Counted from the first letter of the stretch, positions 1-8,534 are shown. The stretch: DNA of 38,445 bases from an uncultured Elusimicrobia bacterium (GCA_903881545.1 CAIRTQ010000026.1:1-38445); one strand, 5' to 3'. Translations and numbers: made by a program. Notes: generated by a model not told the origin, from the letters alone.

Positions 1-29
1 AGGCCGGTGGCAAGCCGGTTGGGGCACTG

Positions 30-152
30 CCGGCCGCCGCTTCGCGGCGTCCGGTGGCGCGCTCGGAGCCTTGCAGGCTCCTCACGCGCATCATTCAGGG
101 CTTCGTTGAGGATTTAGGTTTGTCCCCAATCCTCCTGGTTTGAGGATTGGGG
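30..152. other. Cluster of three strong hairpins
   Basis: Three stem-loops follow one another upstream of the first gene. The first (30-54) pairs CCGG with CCGG and CGCCG with CGGCG around a short loop. The second (57-89) pairs GGAGCC (65-70) with GGCTCC (76-81), extended by GCGCG with CGCGC after an internal loop. The third (124-152) is a perfect 11-bp stem, CCCCAATCCTC with GAGGATTGGGG, around a 7-nt loop. No U-tract follows the third hairpin on either strand, so it is not a textbook terminator. It could be the end of an upstream transcript, a structured leader or intergenic repeats. The rest of 1-201 shows no gene. Confidence 0.5.
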
Positions 153-201
153 GTGCTCTCCGCCGTTGACAAGCGCCCTGAAAATGCGACACCATGACAG
201 C

Positions 202-373
202 ATGCCCGATATCATTCCTTTCCGCGGCTGGCGCTTCCAAACGCGGGCTTTAGGCGCGGTCCTCTGTCCGCCCTACGACATTATTTCTCCTGCTCTTGCC
301 GCCCAAGACCACATACTTCTACCCCAAGGTCCCGGCGGGGCTGGCCTTCCTGGAGTTGGATTGCTCAAGATAG
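202..373 (+). pseudogene. Collapsed DUF1015 gene (N- and C-terminal ends only)
   Basis: The ATG at 202 begins a peptide with IIPFRGWRF and LCPPYDIISPA, the characteristic start of DUF1015 proteins (normally about 400 residues). From about 296, in the +1-shifted frame, the DNA reads LPPKTTYFYPKVPAGLAFLE and then stops with TAG at 371-373. This matches the usual DUF1015 C-terminus (MPPKSTYFYPK...GL). The two ends meet at about 296-307, where TTGCCGCCCAAG reads as (C)TT-GCC-GCC-CAA in the first frame and TTG-CCG-CCC-AAG in the second. About 1.1 kb of the gene is therefore missing and the ends are out of frame. Family assignment comes from recalled motifs. Whether the loss is biological or an assembly collapse cannot be told from one sequence. 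Confidence 0.72.
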
Positions 374-1362
374 GCGGACTGACGCTCGGCTCCCAGGTCA
401 TGCAGTCTCCCATGGCCGACTGCTCGGATCTGCCTTTCCGGCTGGTGTCGCGGCGACGGGGCTTGGGTTTCGCGTTCACGGAGATGATCTCCGCGCAGTC
501 TTTGCTGCACGGCAGCCGCAAGACTTTGGAGGTCCTTAAGACCACGCCGGAGGATCGGCCCTTGGGTGCCCAACTCCTGGGCAAGGATCCGGCCAAGCTG
601 GCGGAGGCGGCAGCCATGCTTGCGGACATGGGTTTCGACCTCATCGACTTGAACTGCGGCTGCCCGGTCAAGAAAGTGGTCCGCAACGGCGAGGGCGCGG
701 CCCTGCTCCAGGCCCCGGATTTGGCTGAGCGCATATTCGCGGCCATGCGCCGGGCGATCAAGCTGCCGCTGACGGTCAAGACGCGTATAGGATTCACTGA
801 CGAGAGCGGCGTCGAAGCCGTGGAGTTGGGGCGACGCGCCGAGGCCCAGGGCTTCGACGCCATCACGGTGCATGGACGCACTCAGAAGCAAGGCTATAGC
901 GGACTTGCCGACTACGGCGCCGTGGCCTTGGTCCGCCAAGCCGTCGCCGTCCCGGTCATCGGCAACGGAGACGTGCGCGCCCCGGCCGATGCCTTGCGGC
1001 TCAAGCAGGAGAGCGGCTGCCACGGCGTCATGGTCGGGCGGGGGGGGCTGGGCAACCCGTGGCTTTATCGGGAGGCGGAGAGGGCGTTGGCTGGCTGCGG
1101 CGGCCAGCCGCCGGCGCCGGACGCCGCAGCGCGCTGCGCCGCGGTCCTGGAGCATTTCGACCTGGAGGTCCAATTTCAGGGCGAGCGCCGGGCGGCTTTG
1201 AACTTCCGCCGCATCGGTGCCTGGTACGCGGCAGGCCTGCCCGGGGCCAAGGGACTACGGATCGCCTTGTGCCGCACTATGGACGTGCGGCTGATGCGCA
1301 GGCAACTGCTGGAGTTCTTCGCTGCCTTGCCCGAGGCCCTGCCCGTGCCGCGGCCGCTTTAG
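361..1362 (+). CDS. dus: tRNA-dihydrouridine synthase (DusB-like)
   Basis: FMN-dependent enzyme that reduces uridine to dihydrouridine in tRNA D-loops. The TIM-barrel motifs are clear: SPMADCSDLPFR near the N-terminus (usual APMAGVTD), FTEM, NCGCPVKKVVRNGEGAALL with the catalytic cysteine at about residue 101, VKTRIGF, ITVHGRT, VIGNGDV and GVMVGRGGLGNPW. Length is 333 residues, normal for the family. The start chosen is TTG at 361, preceded by GGAG at about 351 and followed directly by LKIGGLTLGS. The frame stays open back to a TTG at 166, but those residues belong to the DUF1015 remnant, so the longer form is a spurious fusion. The gene overlaps the remnant's stop, suggesting former translational coupling. 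Its 3' end shares four bases with the convergent radical SAM gene. Confidence 0.9.
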   Translation: MLKIGGLTLGSQVMQSPMADCSDLPFRLVSRRRGLGFAFTEMISAQSLLHGSRKTLEVLKTTPEDRPLGAQLLGKDPAKLAEAAAMLADMGFDLIDLNCGCPVKKVVRNGEGAALLQAPDLAERIFAAMRRAIKLPLTVKTRIGFTDESGVEAVELGRRAEAQGFDAITVHGRTQKQGYSGLADYGAVALVRQAVAVPVIGNGDVRAPADALRLKQESGCHGVMVGRGGLGNPWLYREAERALAGCGGQPPAPDAAARCAAVLEHFDLEVQFQGERRAALNFRRIGAWYAAGLPGAKGLRIALCRTMDVRLMRRQLLEFFAALPEALPVPRPL

Positions 1363-2402
1363 CCGTTGAGGTCCTGGGCGAGCAGGCATTGTTGGGAGCA
1401 TATCTCCCGCATCCTGCCGCCGGCGAGAAGGGTCCGGTACGAACGCATGGTCGCGCTGTTCCAGGCTTCATCCAGCGTCTCACTCTTGAGGTTGCCGAGG
1501 GACTTGGTGCATTCGCAGCCCGGCCGGATATCTCCGTCCGAATCGACAAAAATCCTCGTCCAAGGATAAGGGCAGGTGGTGGCGAAATCCGCTCCCCCGG
1601 CCGCGATCGCGGCGCGGTTGCCCGCGGCCGGCTCCAGATCCACCCGCGATGAGAACATGCAGTCGAATTCGATATTGTATTCCCGGCAGCGGTCCCGGAT
1701 ACGGGGGATCTCCTCCCGCAGATACGCGCACGCCTCAGCATCCGGCCGGATGATGATATCCTCTCCCGGCAGCGTATCGGTGGCGAGGTAATTGAAGCGC
1801 AGGCTGGTGAAGCGATAGCGCCTACAGAAATCGGGGAATGCTTCCAGAGTCCTGAAATTCCGCCGCATCACCACGACGCTGAGTTCCAGCCGGTTTTCAG
1901 CCTTGCCCCTGAACCTGTCGATCAATTCCAGACTCCGCAAGAGATCGTCGAATGACGCGCCCAGGCGTATGGATTCATACAGCGCCTTCGTCACCGCGTC
2001 GATCGAGATCAGCAGGTCGACCTTGCTCCGGGAAAAGAGTTCGGCCCAACGCCGGTCGATGAGCAAGCCGTTGGTGATGATGTGCTGCTTAAGATGGGGA
2101 TGCCGCGCCGCCTCCGAGAAGAGCTCCGCGAAATAGTCCACCAGGAAGACCTCGCCGCCCTGCCAGTTGATCCACTTGAGCCAAGGGAAAGCGGCCGCGA
2201 TCTTCCGGGCCTGCTCTAACGCCAGGGCCGTCCGGTCGTACTTGATCCGGGGGCACATGATGCAGCGCAAGTTGCAGGCCCGGGTAAGGATGGCCATGAG
2301 CTGGGTGGGCTTCGAGTCGAGCGCGACCTTCCTGGCCCGTGCCTCCAGGCAGTTCAGTTCCAGGTTCTGTTCAAAGTTCAGCATCGCCATCGCGGCAACC
2401 AT
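1359..2402 (-). CDS. Radical SAM protein with SPASM-type C-terminus
   Basis: 347-residue iron-sulfur enzyme of the radical SAM superfamily. The CX3CX2C cluster motif is CNLRCIMC (Cys43, Cys47, Cys50), followed by barrel features such as INWQGGEVFL and HIITNGLLID. The C-terminal part has a spaced cysteine set (CPYPW, PGCECTKSLGNL, EICSQQC), typical of SPASM or twitch domains that bind auxiliary clusters. LGNLKSETLDEAWNS is the usual phrase just after that region. Such proteins modify peptides or sugars. No precursor peptide or partner was seen nearby, so the substrate is unknown. The start is ATG at 2402 with alternative in-frame ATGs four and six codons later. The gene is divergent from glgP and convergent with dus, sharing an overlapping stop (TTAG). 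Confidence 0.85.
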   Translation of the reverse strand: MVAAMAMLNFEQNLELNCLEARARKVALDSKPTQLMAILTRACNLRCIMCPRIKYDRTALALEQARKIAAAFPWLKWINWQGGEVFLVDYFAELFSEAARHPHLKQHIITNGLLIDRRWAELFSRSKVDLLISIDAVTKALYESIRLGASFDDLLRSLELIDRFRGKAENRLELSVVVMRRNFRTLEAFPDFCRRYRFTSLRFNYLATDTLPGEDIIIRPDAEACAYLREEIPRIRDRCREYNIEFDCMFSSRVDLEPAAGNRAAIAAGGADFATTCPYPWTRIFVDSDGDIRPGCECTKSLGNLKSETLDEAWNSATMRSYRTLLAGGRMREICSQQCLLAQDLNG

Positions 2403-2436
2403 TATATCCTAAGCGGGGGCGCCTCCGCATTTTTGG

Positions 2437-2442
2437 TAGAAT
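2437..2442 (+). promoter_or_regulatory. Putative -10 box of glgP, near-leaderless
   Basis: TAGAAT lies eight bases before the ATG at 2451. If it is the -10 element, transcription would start within about two bases of the start codon. No Shine-Dalgarno is visible and no good -35 match was found. Confidence 0.45.
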
Positions 2443-2450
2443 TCCGACTT

Positions 2451-4619
2451 ATGGCAGACCCCATCGAGAAGTCGAAGGTGCCGGAGCGCCTGGCGCGCCT
2501 GAAAGACCTCGTCTACAATCTTTGGTGGTGCTGGCATCCCGATGCCAGGGGACTGTTCAAGGAGATCGACCGCAACCTTTGGCGCACCACCTACCATAAC
2601 CCTGTCCTGCTCCTGCAGGAAAGCGCGGCCCGCCTCAACGACCTGGCCCAGGACGAGGGCTTCCTCTCCCGGTACGATTCGGTCATCCGCCTCTTTGACG
2701 AGTACATGGCGGACCAGTACACCTGGTTCGCGCGCAAGTACCCGCAGGCCAAGGGCCATCGCATCGCCTATTTCTCGGCTGAGTTCGGGGTGCACAATTC
2801 CCTGCGCCTCTATTCCGGCGGTCTGGGCATTCTCGCCGCCGACCACTGCAAGACCGCTTCGGATCTGGGAGTGCCCCTGACCGGGGTGGGCTTTATGTAC
2901 CCGCAAGGCTATGTGCAGCAGCGTATCAGCGTGGACGGCTGGCAGCAGAATGTCTACGAGGCCATCGATTGGAATGTTTCTCCCATCCGTCCGGTCGTGG
3001 CCTCCTCCGGCAAGAATTTTCTGATGCCGTTCAGCCTGGGGCCGTTGAACCTCCAGGTCGCGGTCTGGGAAATCGTGGTCGGCCGAGTGCATCTCTACCT
3101 TATGGATACTCATGTGGAGGGAAACTCGCCACAGGATTGGGAGATCACCGGCCGGCTCTACGGCGGAGACCGTACCATGCGTCTGCGCCAGGAGATACTC
3201 CTGGGCATCGGCGGGGTGCGCCTCCTGCGGGCTTTGGGCCTGCCCGCCGATCATTATCATGTCAACGAGGGGCATTCCGCCTTCATGTTCCTGGAGCTGG
3301 TGCGCGAGGCCGTGGCTAAGGGTCAGACTTTCGCGGCCGCGGCGCGGGATGTGGCCGGTTGTTCGGTCTTTACCACCCATACCCCGGTCGAGGCGGGCCA
3401 CGATGTGTTTTCGGAGGGCCTGGTGGCGGAGTACTTCAGCAAGTACTGGGCCGAGCTGGGTTTGGACCAGGAACAGTTCATGGAACTGGGCCGGGTCCCG
3501 GGCCAGGCCGGCTGGAACATGACAGCGCTGGCGCTGAAGATGGCCGGGCAGCGCAACGCGGTGAGCCGGCGCCATGGCATAGTGTCCCGGAAGATGTGGG
3601 CCAAGCTTTGGCCGGACAAGAAAGAGGACGATGTCCCTATTGGCCATGTGACCAACGGCGTGCACCTGACGACCTGGCTGCAGCAGGACCTGGGGTGGAA
3701 TTTCTACAAGCGCCTGGGCCGCGACTGGCCGGAGAAACAGGACGACCCTTCGGTCTGGACCCAGGTGGCGAGCATCCCGGACGAGGAGCTGTGGGACCTG
3801 CACATGCGCAACAAGGAGATGCTGTTCAAGCTCCTGCGCGATCGGGCGCGCGACCGCTGGATCACGCGCAACGCCGAGGCTTCCCAGATACTGACCCAGG
3901 GGGCGCTGTTGGACCCGCAGGCCTTGACCATCGGTTTTGCCCGGCGTTTCGCGGGCTACAAGCGGGCGACCTTGATCCTGCGCGACTTGGCGCGCCTGCA
4001 GGGCCTGCTGTTGGACCACTGGAAGCCGATCCAGCTCGTGTTCGCGGGAAAGTCCCACCCGGCGGACGATTCGGGCAAGGTGCTTATCCAGCAGATCTAT
4101 CATCTGTCCAAGGACCCCGCCTTCGGCGGCCGCATCGTGTTCGTGGAGGACTACGACATGCACGTGGCCCGCTATTTCGTCCAGGGCTGCGACCTTTGGC
4201 TGAACAATCCGCTAGCGCCTTTGGAGGCCTGCGGCACCAGCGGCATCAAGGCCGCGGTCAACGGCGTGCCGAGCCTTTCGATTTTGGACGGCTGGTGGGA
4301 GGAGGGCTACAACGGCGCCAACGGCTGGGCCATCGGGGAGGCCGGCGGCCGCGGGTCAGGCGACGCCGCAGACGCGGCCGACGCTGAGGATATCTACCAG
4401 GCTTTGGAGAAGAAGATCGTGCCGTTGTTCTACGACCGGGGGACGGACGGGGTGCCGCACGGCTGGATCCGGGTGATGAAGGAGTCCATCAAGACGGTGG
4501 CCCCGTGCTTCTGCGGCAACCGGATGGTGAAGGACTATGTGAAGATGTTCTACGGGGCGGAGGCCTCGCCGCAGATGGGCGGCGCCCGGACCACCGCGCC
4601 GGAGACCATCAAGGACTGA
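2451..4619 (+). CDS. glgP: Alpha-glucan (glycogen/maltodextrin) phosphorylase, GT35
   Basis: PLP-dependent enzyme releasing glucose-1-phosphate from alpha-1,4-glucans in the cytoplasm. It belongs to the shorter branch of about 700 residues (722 here). An N-terminal DUF3417-like segment (LVYNLWWCWHPDARGLF, RTTYHNPVLLL) precedes the catalytic part. Visible motifs are YFSAEFGVHNSLRLYSGGLG, YHVNEGHSAF, FTTHTPVEAGHD, GHVTNGVHLTTW, GFARRFAGYKRA and VFAGKSHPAD. The segment EACGTSGIKAAVNGVPSLSI holds the lysine expected to bind PLP, followed by DGWWEEGYNG. ATG at 2451 is preferred over an upstream TTG at 2433 because a -10-like box sits in between. Its last 11 bases overlap the convergent aroQ. No other glycogen gene lies in the window. 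Confidence 0.95.
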   Translation: MADPIEKSKVPERLARLKDLVYNLWWCWHPDARGLFKEIDRNLWRTTYHNPVLLLQESAARLNDLAQDEGFLSRYDSVIRLFDEYMADQYTWFARKYPQAKGHRIAYFSAEFGVHNSLRLYSGGLGILAADHCKTASDLGVPLTGVGFMYPQGYVQQRISVDGWQQNVYEAIDWNVSPIRPVVASSGKNFLMPFSLGPLNLQVAVWEIVVGRVHLYLMDTHVEGNSPQDWEITGRLYGGDRTMRLRQEILLGIGGVRLLRALGLPADHYHVNEGHSAFMFLELVREAVAKGQTFAAAARDVAGCSVFTTHTPVEAGHDVFSEGLVAEYFSKYWAELGLDQEQFMELGRVPGQAGWNMTALALKMAGQRNAVSRRHGIVSRKMWAKLWPDKKEDDVPIGHVTNGVHLTTWLQQDLGWNFYKRLGRDWPEKQDDPSVWTQVASIPDEELWDLHMRNKEMLFKLLRDRARDRWITRNAEASQILTQGALLDPQALTIGFARRFAGYKRATLILRDLARLQGLLLDHWKPIQLVFAGKSHPADDSGKVLIQQIYHLSKDPAFGGRIVFVEDYDMHVARYFVQGCDLWLNNPLAPLEACGTSGIKAAVNGVPSLSILDGWWEEGYNGANGWAIGEAGGRGSGDAADAADAEDIYQALEKKIVPLFYDRGTDGVPHGWIRVMKESIKTVAPCFCGNRMVKDYVKMFYGAEASPQMGGARTTAPETIKD

Positions 4620-5043
4620 CCGGCTTGGACAGCCGGTCGATGGCGTCCAGGTAGGAATCGACGCCCCGGCCGCTGAACACCGCCACGCACGCCGGCGCGA
4701 TGACCGACTTCCTGCGGAAAGCCTCGCGCCTCTGCACATCCGAGAGGTGCACCTCGACGGTCGGCACGCGGACTACAGTCACCGCGTCGCGTAGGGCGTA
4801 GGAATAGTGCGTGTAGGCTCCCGGATTGAGCACCATGCCATCGGCCCAGCGTCGGTTCGCATGGATCAGGTCTATGAGCCGTCCCTCGCAGTTGTCTTGG
4901 AATATCCGCAGAGCCGCCCCGCGCTCCCGGGCATGCCGGCGTAAGCGCGCGTTCAACTGGGCCAAGGTCAGGCGCCCGTAGATCTCGGGCTCACGCTCGC
5001 CCAGCAGATTCAGGTTGGGGCCGTGCAGGACCAGGATATTCAT
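4609..5043 (-). CDS. aroQ: 3-Dehydroquinate dehydratase, type II
   Basis: Third step of the shikimate pathway, trans-dehydration of 3-dehydroquinate to 3-dehydroshikimate. The 144-residue length and motifs fit the type II dodecameric family: LHGPNLNLLGEREPEIYG (active-site Arg and Tyr), NPGAYTHYSYALRDAV, VEVHLSDVQRREAFRRKS, and a C-terminal GRGVDSYLDAI. It is the last gene of the seven-gene chorismate cluster. Its ATG overlaps the aroB stop by four bases (ATGA), so the two are probably translationally coupled. Its 3' end overlaps the end of glgP on the other strand, leaving no room for an intergenic terminator. Confidence 0.95.
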   Translation of the reverse strand: MNILVLHGPNLNLLGEREPEIYGRLTLAQLNARLRRHARERGAALRIFQDNCEGRLIDLIHANRRWADGMVLNPGAYTHYSYALRDAVTVVRVPTVEVHLSDVQRREAFRRKSVIAPACVAVFSGRGVDSYLDAIDRLSKPVSP

Positions 5044-6104
5044 CTCAGCTCCTTCAGGATGCTGCGCACCGCCTCGCGCACGCTTGCTTCAGGCACCGCC
5101 TTTAGCACGGGCCAGCCCACCCTGCGCAGAAGCACGAACCGCCGCTGGCCGCGCCGCGCCTTCTTGTCGCGCCGCAAGGCCGTCAGCACCTTGGCCTCGC
5201 GCAGCTCCAACCGAGGCACCTGCACGCCTGCCAGGAAATCCTCGATCTCGGCCGCGGATGCCTCATCAAGCCCCGCATGACGGCGCGAGAGCCGCACCGC
5301 CGCCCGCATCCCCAGAATCACCGCTTCGCCATGACGCAACGGCCCCAAGCCGGCCGCCGCCTCGAGGGCGTGCCCCACGGTATGTCCGAAATTCAAGATC
5401 TCGCGCTGACCGCTCGTCTCCCGCTCATCGCGTGCCACGACGGCCAGCTTCAACTCGGCGCAACGCGTGATCACCCGCCGTGAAGCTGCGGGTTCGCCGA
5501 GCAAGAGCGAGACCCAGTGGTCCCGCATGAAGCGCCAGAGCCCCGCGTCTAAAGCCAATCCGCACTTAAGCGCCTCGGCCAGGCCGGACACCCGCTCTCG
5601 CCCGGGCAGACTGCCGAGGCAATCCAGGTCGCAGACCACGGCTAAGGGCTGGTGGAAAGCTCCTGCCAGGTTTTTGCCTTCCGGCAGGTCCAGGGCCGTC
5701 TTTCCGCCGATGCCGCCGTCCACCTGGCCCAGCAAGGTCGTCGGCATGCTTACCCACGGAATGCCGCGCATGTAGATCGCCGCGGCAAAGCCGGCCGCGT
5801 CCGTCACCGTCCCGCCGCCTAAAGCCACCAAGCCGGCGTCCCGGCCCAACCCGGCCTTCAACATTGCGCTCAACAGATGCGACACGGCGGCCCAGGTCTT
5901 GGCGCCCTCGCCGGTGGGCAACAGGTGGAAAGCCGCCTGGAAGCCTGCCTGGCGTAAGGCCGACATCACCCCGCGGCCTTGCCGCCGCCAGACCTTCGGC
6001 TCGCAGACCAACATCAACCTGCCCGAAGAGGAAAGCCCCTGGCTCCAGCTTCGCGGACGCAAGGCCAAGCCGCGTCCCACCTTCAACAGGCCGATTCGCT
6101 TCAT
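5040..6104 (-). CDS. aroB: 3-Dehydroquinate synthase
   Basis: Second step of the pathway, converting DAHP to 3-dehydroquinate with NAD and a divalent metal. The NAD-binding glycine-rich segment reads ALGGGTVTDAAGFAAA and is followed by PTTLLGQVDGGIGGKTA and LPEGKNLAGAFHQP. Metal ligands expected from the family are the Glu in GLAEALKCGL and the His residues in LNFGHTVGHALEA and RHGEAVILGM. It has 354 residues, normal length. ATG at 6104 overlaps the aroK stop as ATGA, and the gene's own stop overlaps the aroQ start. Confidence 0.95.
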   Translation of the reverse strand: MKRIGLLKVGRGLALRPRSWSQGLSSSGRLMLVCEPKVWRRQGRGVMSALRQAGFQAAFHLLPTGEGAKTWAAVSHLLSAMLKAGLGRDAGLVALGGGTVTDAAGFAAAIYMRGIPWVSMPTTLLGQVDGGIGGKTALDLPEGKNLAGAFHQPLAVVCDLDCLGSLPGRERVSGLAEALKCGLALDAGLWRFMRDHWVSLLLGEPAASRRVITRCAELKLAVVARDERETSGQREILNFGHTVGHALEAAAGLGPLRHGEAVILGMRAAVRLSRRHAGLDEASAAEIEDFLAGVQVPRLELREAKVLTALRRDKKARRGQRRFVLLRRVGWPVLKAVPEASVREAVRSILKELR

Positions 6105-6604
6105 CCGAGTTTTAGCCGCTTAGCGATCAAAGCCGCCGCCTGCGCCGGCGTCCGCCGCGTGGCGGAGATCGAAATGTCCGCTTTGCCATCCAGCCCTAGG
6201 CGGCGTGCCAGCAGGCGGCGCATGCGGGCGCGGTCTAGCCCCGGGCTCAGCAAGGGCCGCTTCTGCGGCTCCAGGCGCAGTCTGCGCCAAAGCTCGGGCT
6301 CCGAGCAGGTCAAGGCCGTCAGTACGCCGGACTTGGACACCAGTTGTTTATTCTTCGCCGAAAGAAGAGCCCCGCCTCCCAGGGCGACCACCAGGCCGTC
6401 TTGCGCGCAGAGCCGGGCCAAGGCCGCGGACTCGGCTTTGCGGAAGAACCTTTCTCCTCGTGCGAAGAGTTCCGCCACGGACCGATTCGCGGTGAGTTCG
6501 ACTTCTTCGTCCAAGTCCTTGAAGGGCCGTTTCAGAAGCTTGGCAAGCTGGCGTCCTACCGAGGTCTTGCCTGAACCCATGAAGCCGGTCAGGTAGACGT
6601 TCAC
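6101..6604 (-). CDS. aroK: Shikimate kinase
   Basis: Fifth step, ATP-dependent phosphorylation of shikimate. 167 residues starting at a GTG (6604-6602): VNVYLTGFMGSGKTSVGRQL contains the Walker A motif. DLDEEVELTANRSV gives the shikimate-binding aspartate region, ERFFRKAESAAL the conserved RxxE region, and ALGGGAL the glycine motif. The frame is open far upstream (to 7294), but that part lies inside aroC in another frame and is noise. GTG at 6604 overlaps the aroC stop in a four-base GTGA junction, which fixes the start. The 3' end overlaps aroB by four bases. Confidence 0.93.
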   Translation of the reverse strand: MNVYLTGFMGSGKTSVGRQLAKLLKRPFKDLDEEVELTANRSVAELFARGERFFRKAESAALARLCAQDGLVVALGGGALLSAKNKQLVSKSGVLTALTCSEPELWRRLRLEPQKRPLLSPGLDRARMRRLLARRLGLDGKADISISATRRTPAQAAALIAKRLKLG

Positions 6605-7713
6605 CGCCGCAAGGCCTTGAGCCGCGGCAGGATCTCCCGCATGGAATCGCCGCCGGTCTTCTCCAGCAAGGCGTCGGCCAGGACCAGCGCGACCAAGGCC
6701 TCGCCGATGACCGCCGCCGCGGGCACGGCGCAGACGTCCGCGCGAGGCGTGGGGGCCGGCGCGGCGCGCCCGGTCGCTAGGTCGACGGATGGCAAGGGCC
6801 GCGCCAAGGAAGACAGGGGCTTCATGGCCGCGCGCAGACGCAGGGGCTCGCCCGTGCTCATGCCGCCGTCGATGCCGCCGGAGCGGTTGCCGAGAGTGCG
6901 CACGCGGCCTTTCCGCCAGGCATAGGGATCGAGCGCGGCCGAGCCGGGCAAGAGCGCCGCCTCGAATCCCAGGCCCACGGCCACGGCCTTGATGCCCTGC
7001 AGCGCCATGAGCGCGCCGGAAAGCCTGCCGTCGAGCCTGTGGTCCCAGTGCGCGTAGCTGCCCAGGCCGGGCGGCAGTCCGTCGGCCCAGACCTCGAAGA
7101 TCCCGCCCAAGGTGTCGCCGGCGCGGTCGGCGCGAACCACGGCCGCGGCCATGCGGCGGGCGGCTGCGGGGTCGCTGGCGCGCGCGGGCTGGGCGTCGGC
7201 GCGCGCGTTGAGCCGGGCCACCGGGCAGGGCAGGGGGGAACGGTCGCTCGCCCCACCGATGGAAAGGACGCGGCTGGCCACGCAGATCCCGCATTCCTCC
7301 AGGAAGCGCTTGGCCACGGCGCCCAGGGCCGTGCGCGCCGCTGTCTCCCGGGCGCTGGCGCGCTCCATCACGTCGCGCAGGTCCGTGAATCCGTACTTGC
7401 GGGCCCCGGCCAAGTCCGCGTGGCCCGGCCGCGGCACGGTGACGGCGGGGCCATCCTCGCCGCTTTGGTCCGCGTTGGCGATGCGCACGGCGATGGGCGA
7501 GCCCAAGGTCCGGCCCAGCCTCACCCCGCAGAGCAGATCCGCCTGGTCCGTCTCAAAGGCTTGGCGCGCGCTGCGGCCGCAGCCCAGGCGGCGGCGGGCC
7601 AGCTCGCGCCGGATGTAGTCCGCCGACAGCGCCAAGCCCGCCGGCATGCCTTCCAGTATGCCGACCAAGGCCGGGCCGTGGGACTCTCCCGCGCTCAGAT
7701 ACCTCAGGCGCAT
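6601..7713 (-). CDS. aroC: Chorismate synthase
   Basis: Final step, forming chorismate from EPSP with reduced FMN. 370 residues. Diagnostic pieces are AGESHGPALVGILEGMPAGL at the N-terminus, RPGHADLAGARKYGFTDLR, ERASARETAARTALGA, NRSGGIDGGMSTGEPLRLRA and KPLSSL. The flavin-region block usually written GRGGRMxxExD is here LGCGRSARQAFETD, a mild divergence. Overlaps aroE by ten bases upstream and aroK by four downstream, consistent with translational coupling. Confidence 0.95.
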   Translation of the reverse strand: MRLRYLSAGESHGPALVGILEGMPAGLALSADYIRRELARRRLGCGRSARQAFETDQADLLCGVRLGRTLGSPIAVRIANADQSGEDGPAVTVPRPGHADLAGARKYGFTDLRDVMERASARETAARTALGAVAKRFLEECGICVASRVLSIGGASDRSPLPCPVARLNARADAQPARASDPAAARRMAAAVVRADRAGDTLGGIFEVWADGLPPGLGSYAHWDHRLDGRLSGALMALQGIKAVAVGLGFEAALLPGSAALDPYAWRKGRVRTLGNRSGGIDGGMSTGEPLRLRAAMKPLSSLARPLPSVDLATGRAAPAPTPRADVCAVPAAAVIGEALVALVLADALLEKTGGDSMREILPRLKALRR

Positions 7714-8534
7714 GGCAGTTTCTCCAGCAGGCGCTCCTTCAGGGCGGCGCGCCGCGGCGCGCCCAGGGGGCCGAACCAGAACTCCCAGGAACGCAAGGCC
7801 TGGAAGACGAGCATGGCGCTTCCGTCCAGGGCGGTCGCGCCCAGGCGTTGGGCTTGGCGCTGGAAGGCGCTACAGCGGCCGTAAACCAGGTCGAAGGCCA
7901 AGCCGCAGCCGGCCCAGTCCGCGGGCGCCGGGGAACGGTCCGGAAAGCCCGCCAGACCCAGCGGCGTGGCGTTGACCGCGAGGTCCGCCGCCGCCGCTTC
8001 CGCGGCGGCGAACACGGTGCCGGGAAATGACGCGGCCATGGCGCGGGCCAGGGCCCGGGCCGCCTCCGGGCGGCGCGCTGCGATGCTCACGCGCCGGGCA
8101 CGCAGGCGGCCTAAGGCGGCGGCCACGGCCCGGGCGCCTCCTCCGGCTCCGAATATCAGAGCGTCGCGGCCTTTGATCCGGAACCGCGCTTCGCGCAGGG
8201 CGTCCGCGAAGCCCGCCATGTCCGTGTTGTGTCCCCAGAGCCGGCCGTTGGAGCAGCGCACGGCGTTGACCGCTCCGGCCAGCTTCGCCTCGGGGGTGAG
8301 CCCGTCGAGCAGGCCCGCCACTGCGACCTTGTGCGGGATGGTGATGTTGCCGCCGCGCATCCCGGTGCAGCGGATGAGCTCCACGGCGCGGCTCAAGTGC
8401 TCGGGCTTGACGTCGCAGGCGCGGTAGACGATGCGGCGCTTGGTGAGGCGGGCCAGGTGCGTCATGAGGCGCGGGGAAAGGGAATGCGCCACCGGGTGCC
8501 CCAAGAGGGCCAGCTTCACGGGGTCTCGGCGCAT
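7704..8534 (-). CDS. aroE: Shikimate dehydrogenase
   Basis: Fourth step, NADPH-dependent reduction of 3-dehydroshikimate. The chosen ATG (8534) gives 276 residues beginning MRRDPVKLALLGHPVAHSLSP, the standard AroE opening. The frame is open to 8603, but those extra residues lie inside aroA. Substrate-binding SLSP, catalytic lysine in NITIPHK, NTD in GHNTDMAGF, the Rossmann motif FGAGGGARAV, NATPLGL, DLVYG and a C-terminal DGSAMLVFQA are all present. It begins seven bases after aroA ends, and its end overlaps aroC by ten bases. Confidence 0.94.
   Translation of the reverse strand: MRRDPVKLALLGHPVAHSLSPRLMTHLARLTKRRIVYRACDVKPEHLSRAVELIRCTGMRGGNITIPHKVAVAGLLDGLTPEAKLAGAVNAVRCSNGRLWGHNTDMAGFADALREARFRIKGRDALIFGAGGGARAVAAALGRLRARRVSIAARRPEAARALARAMAASFPGTVFAAAEAAAADLAVNATPLGLAGFPDRSPAPADWAGCGLAFDLVYGRCSAFQRQAQRLGATALDGSAMLVFQALRSWEFWFGPLGAPRRAALKERLLEKLPCA

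Noticed and set aside
166-360. N-terminal extension giving a 398-residue dihydrouridine synthase
   Set aside because: These codons encode the DUF1015 stub plus out-of-frame sequence. The family start matches TTG 361 with a GGAG upstream.
2409-4163. 584-codon frame on the minus strand opposite glgP
   Set aside because: Composition is His/Gln/Pro-rich with no domain. It is a GC-rich shadow of the phosphorylase gene.
6605-7294. 230-residue extension ahead of shikimate kinase
   Set aside because: Arg/Pro-rich shadow of aroC. The GTGA overlap and kinase N-terminus fix the start at 6604.
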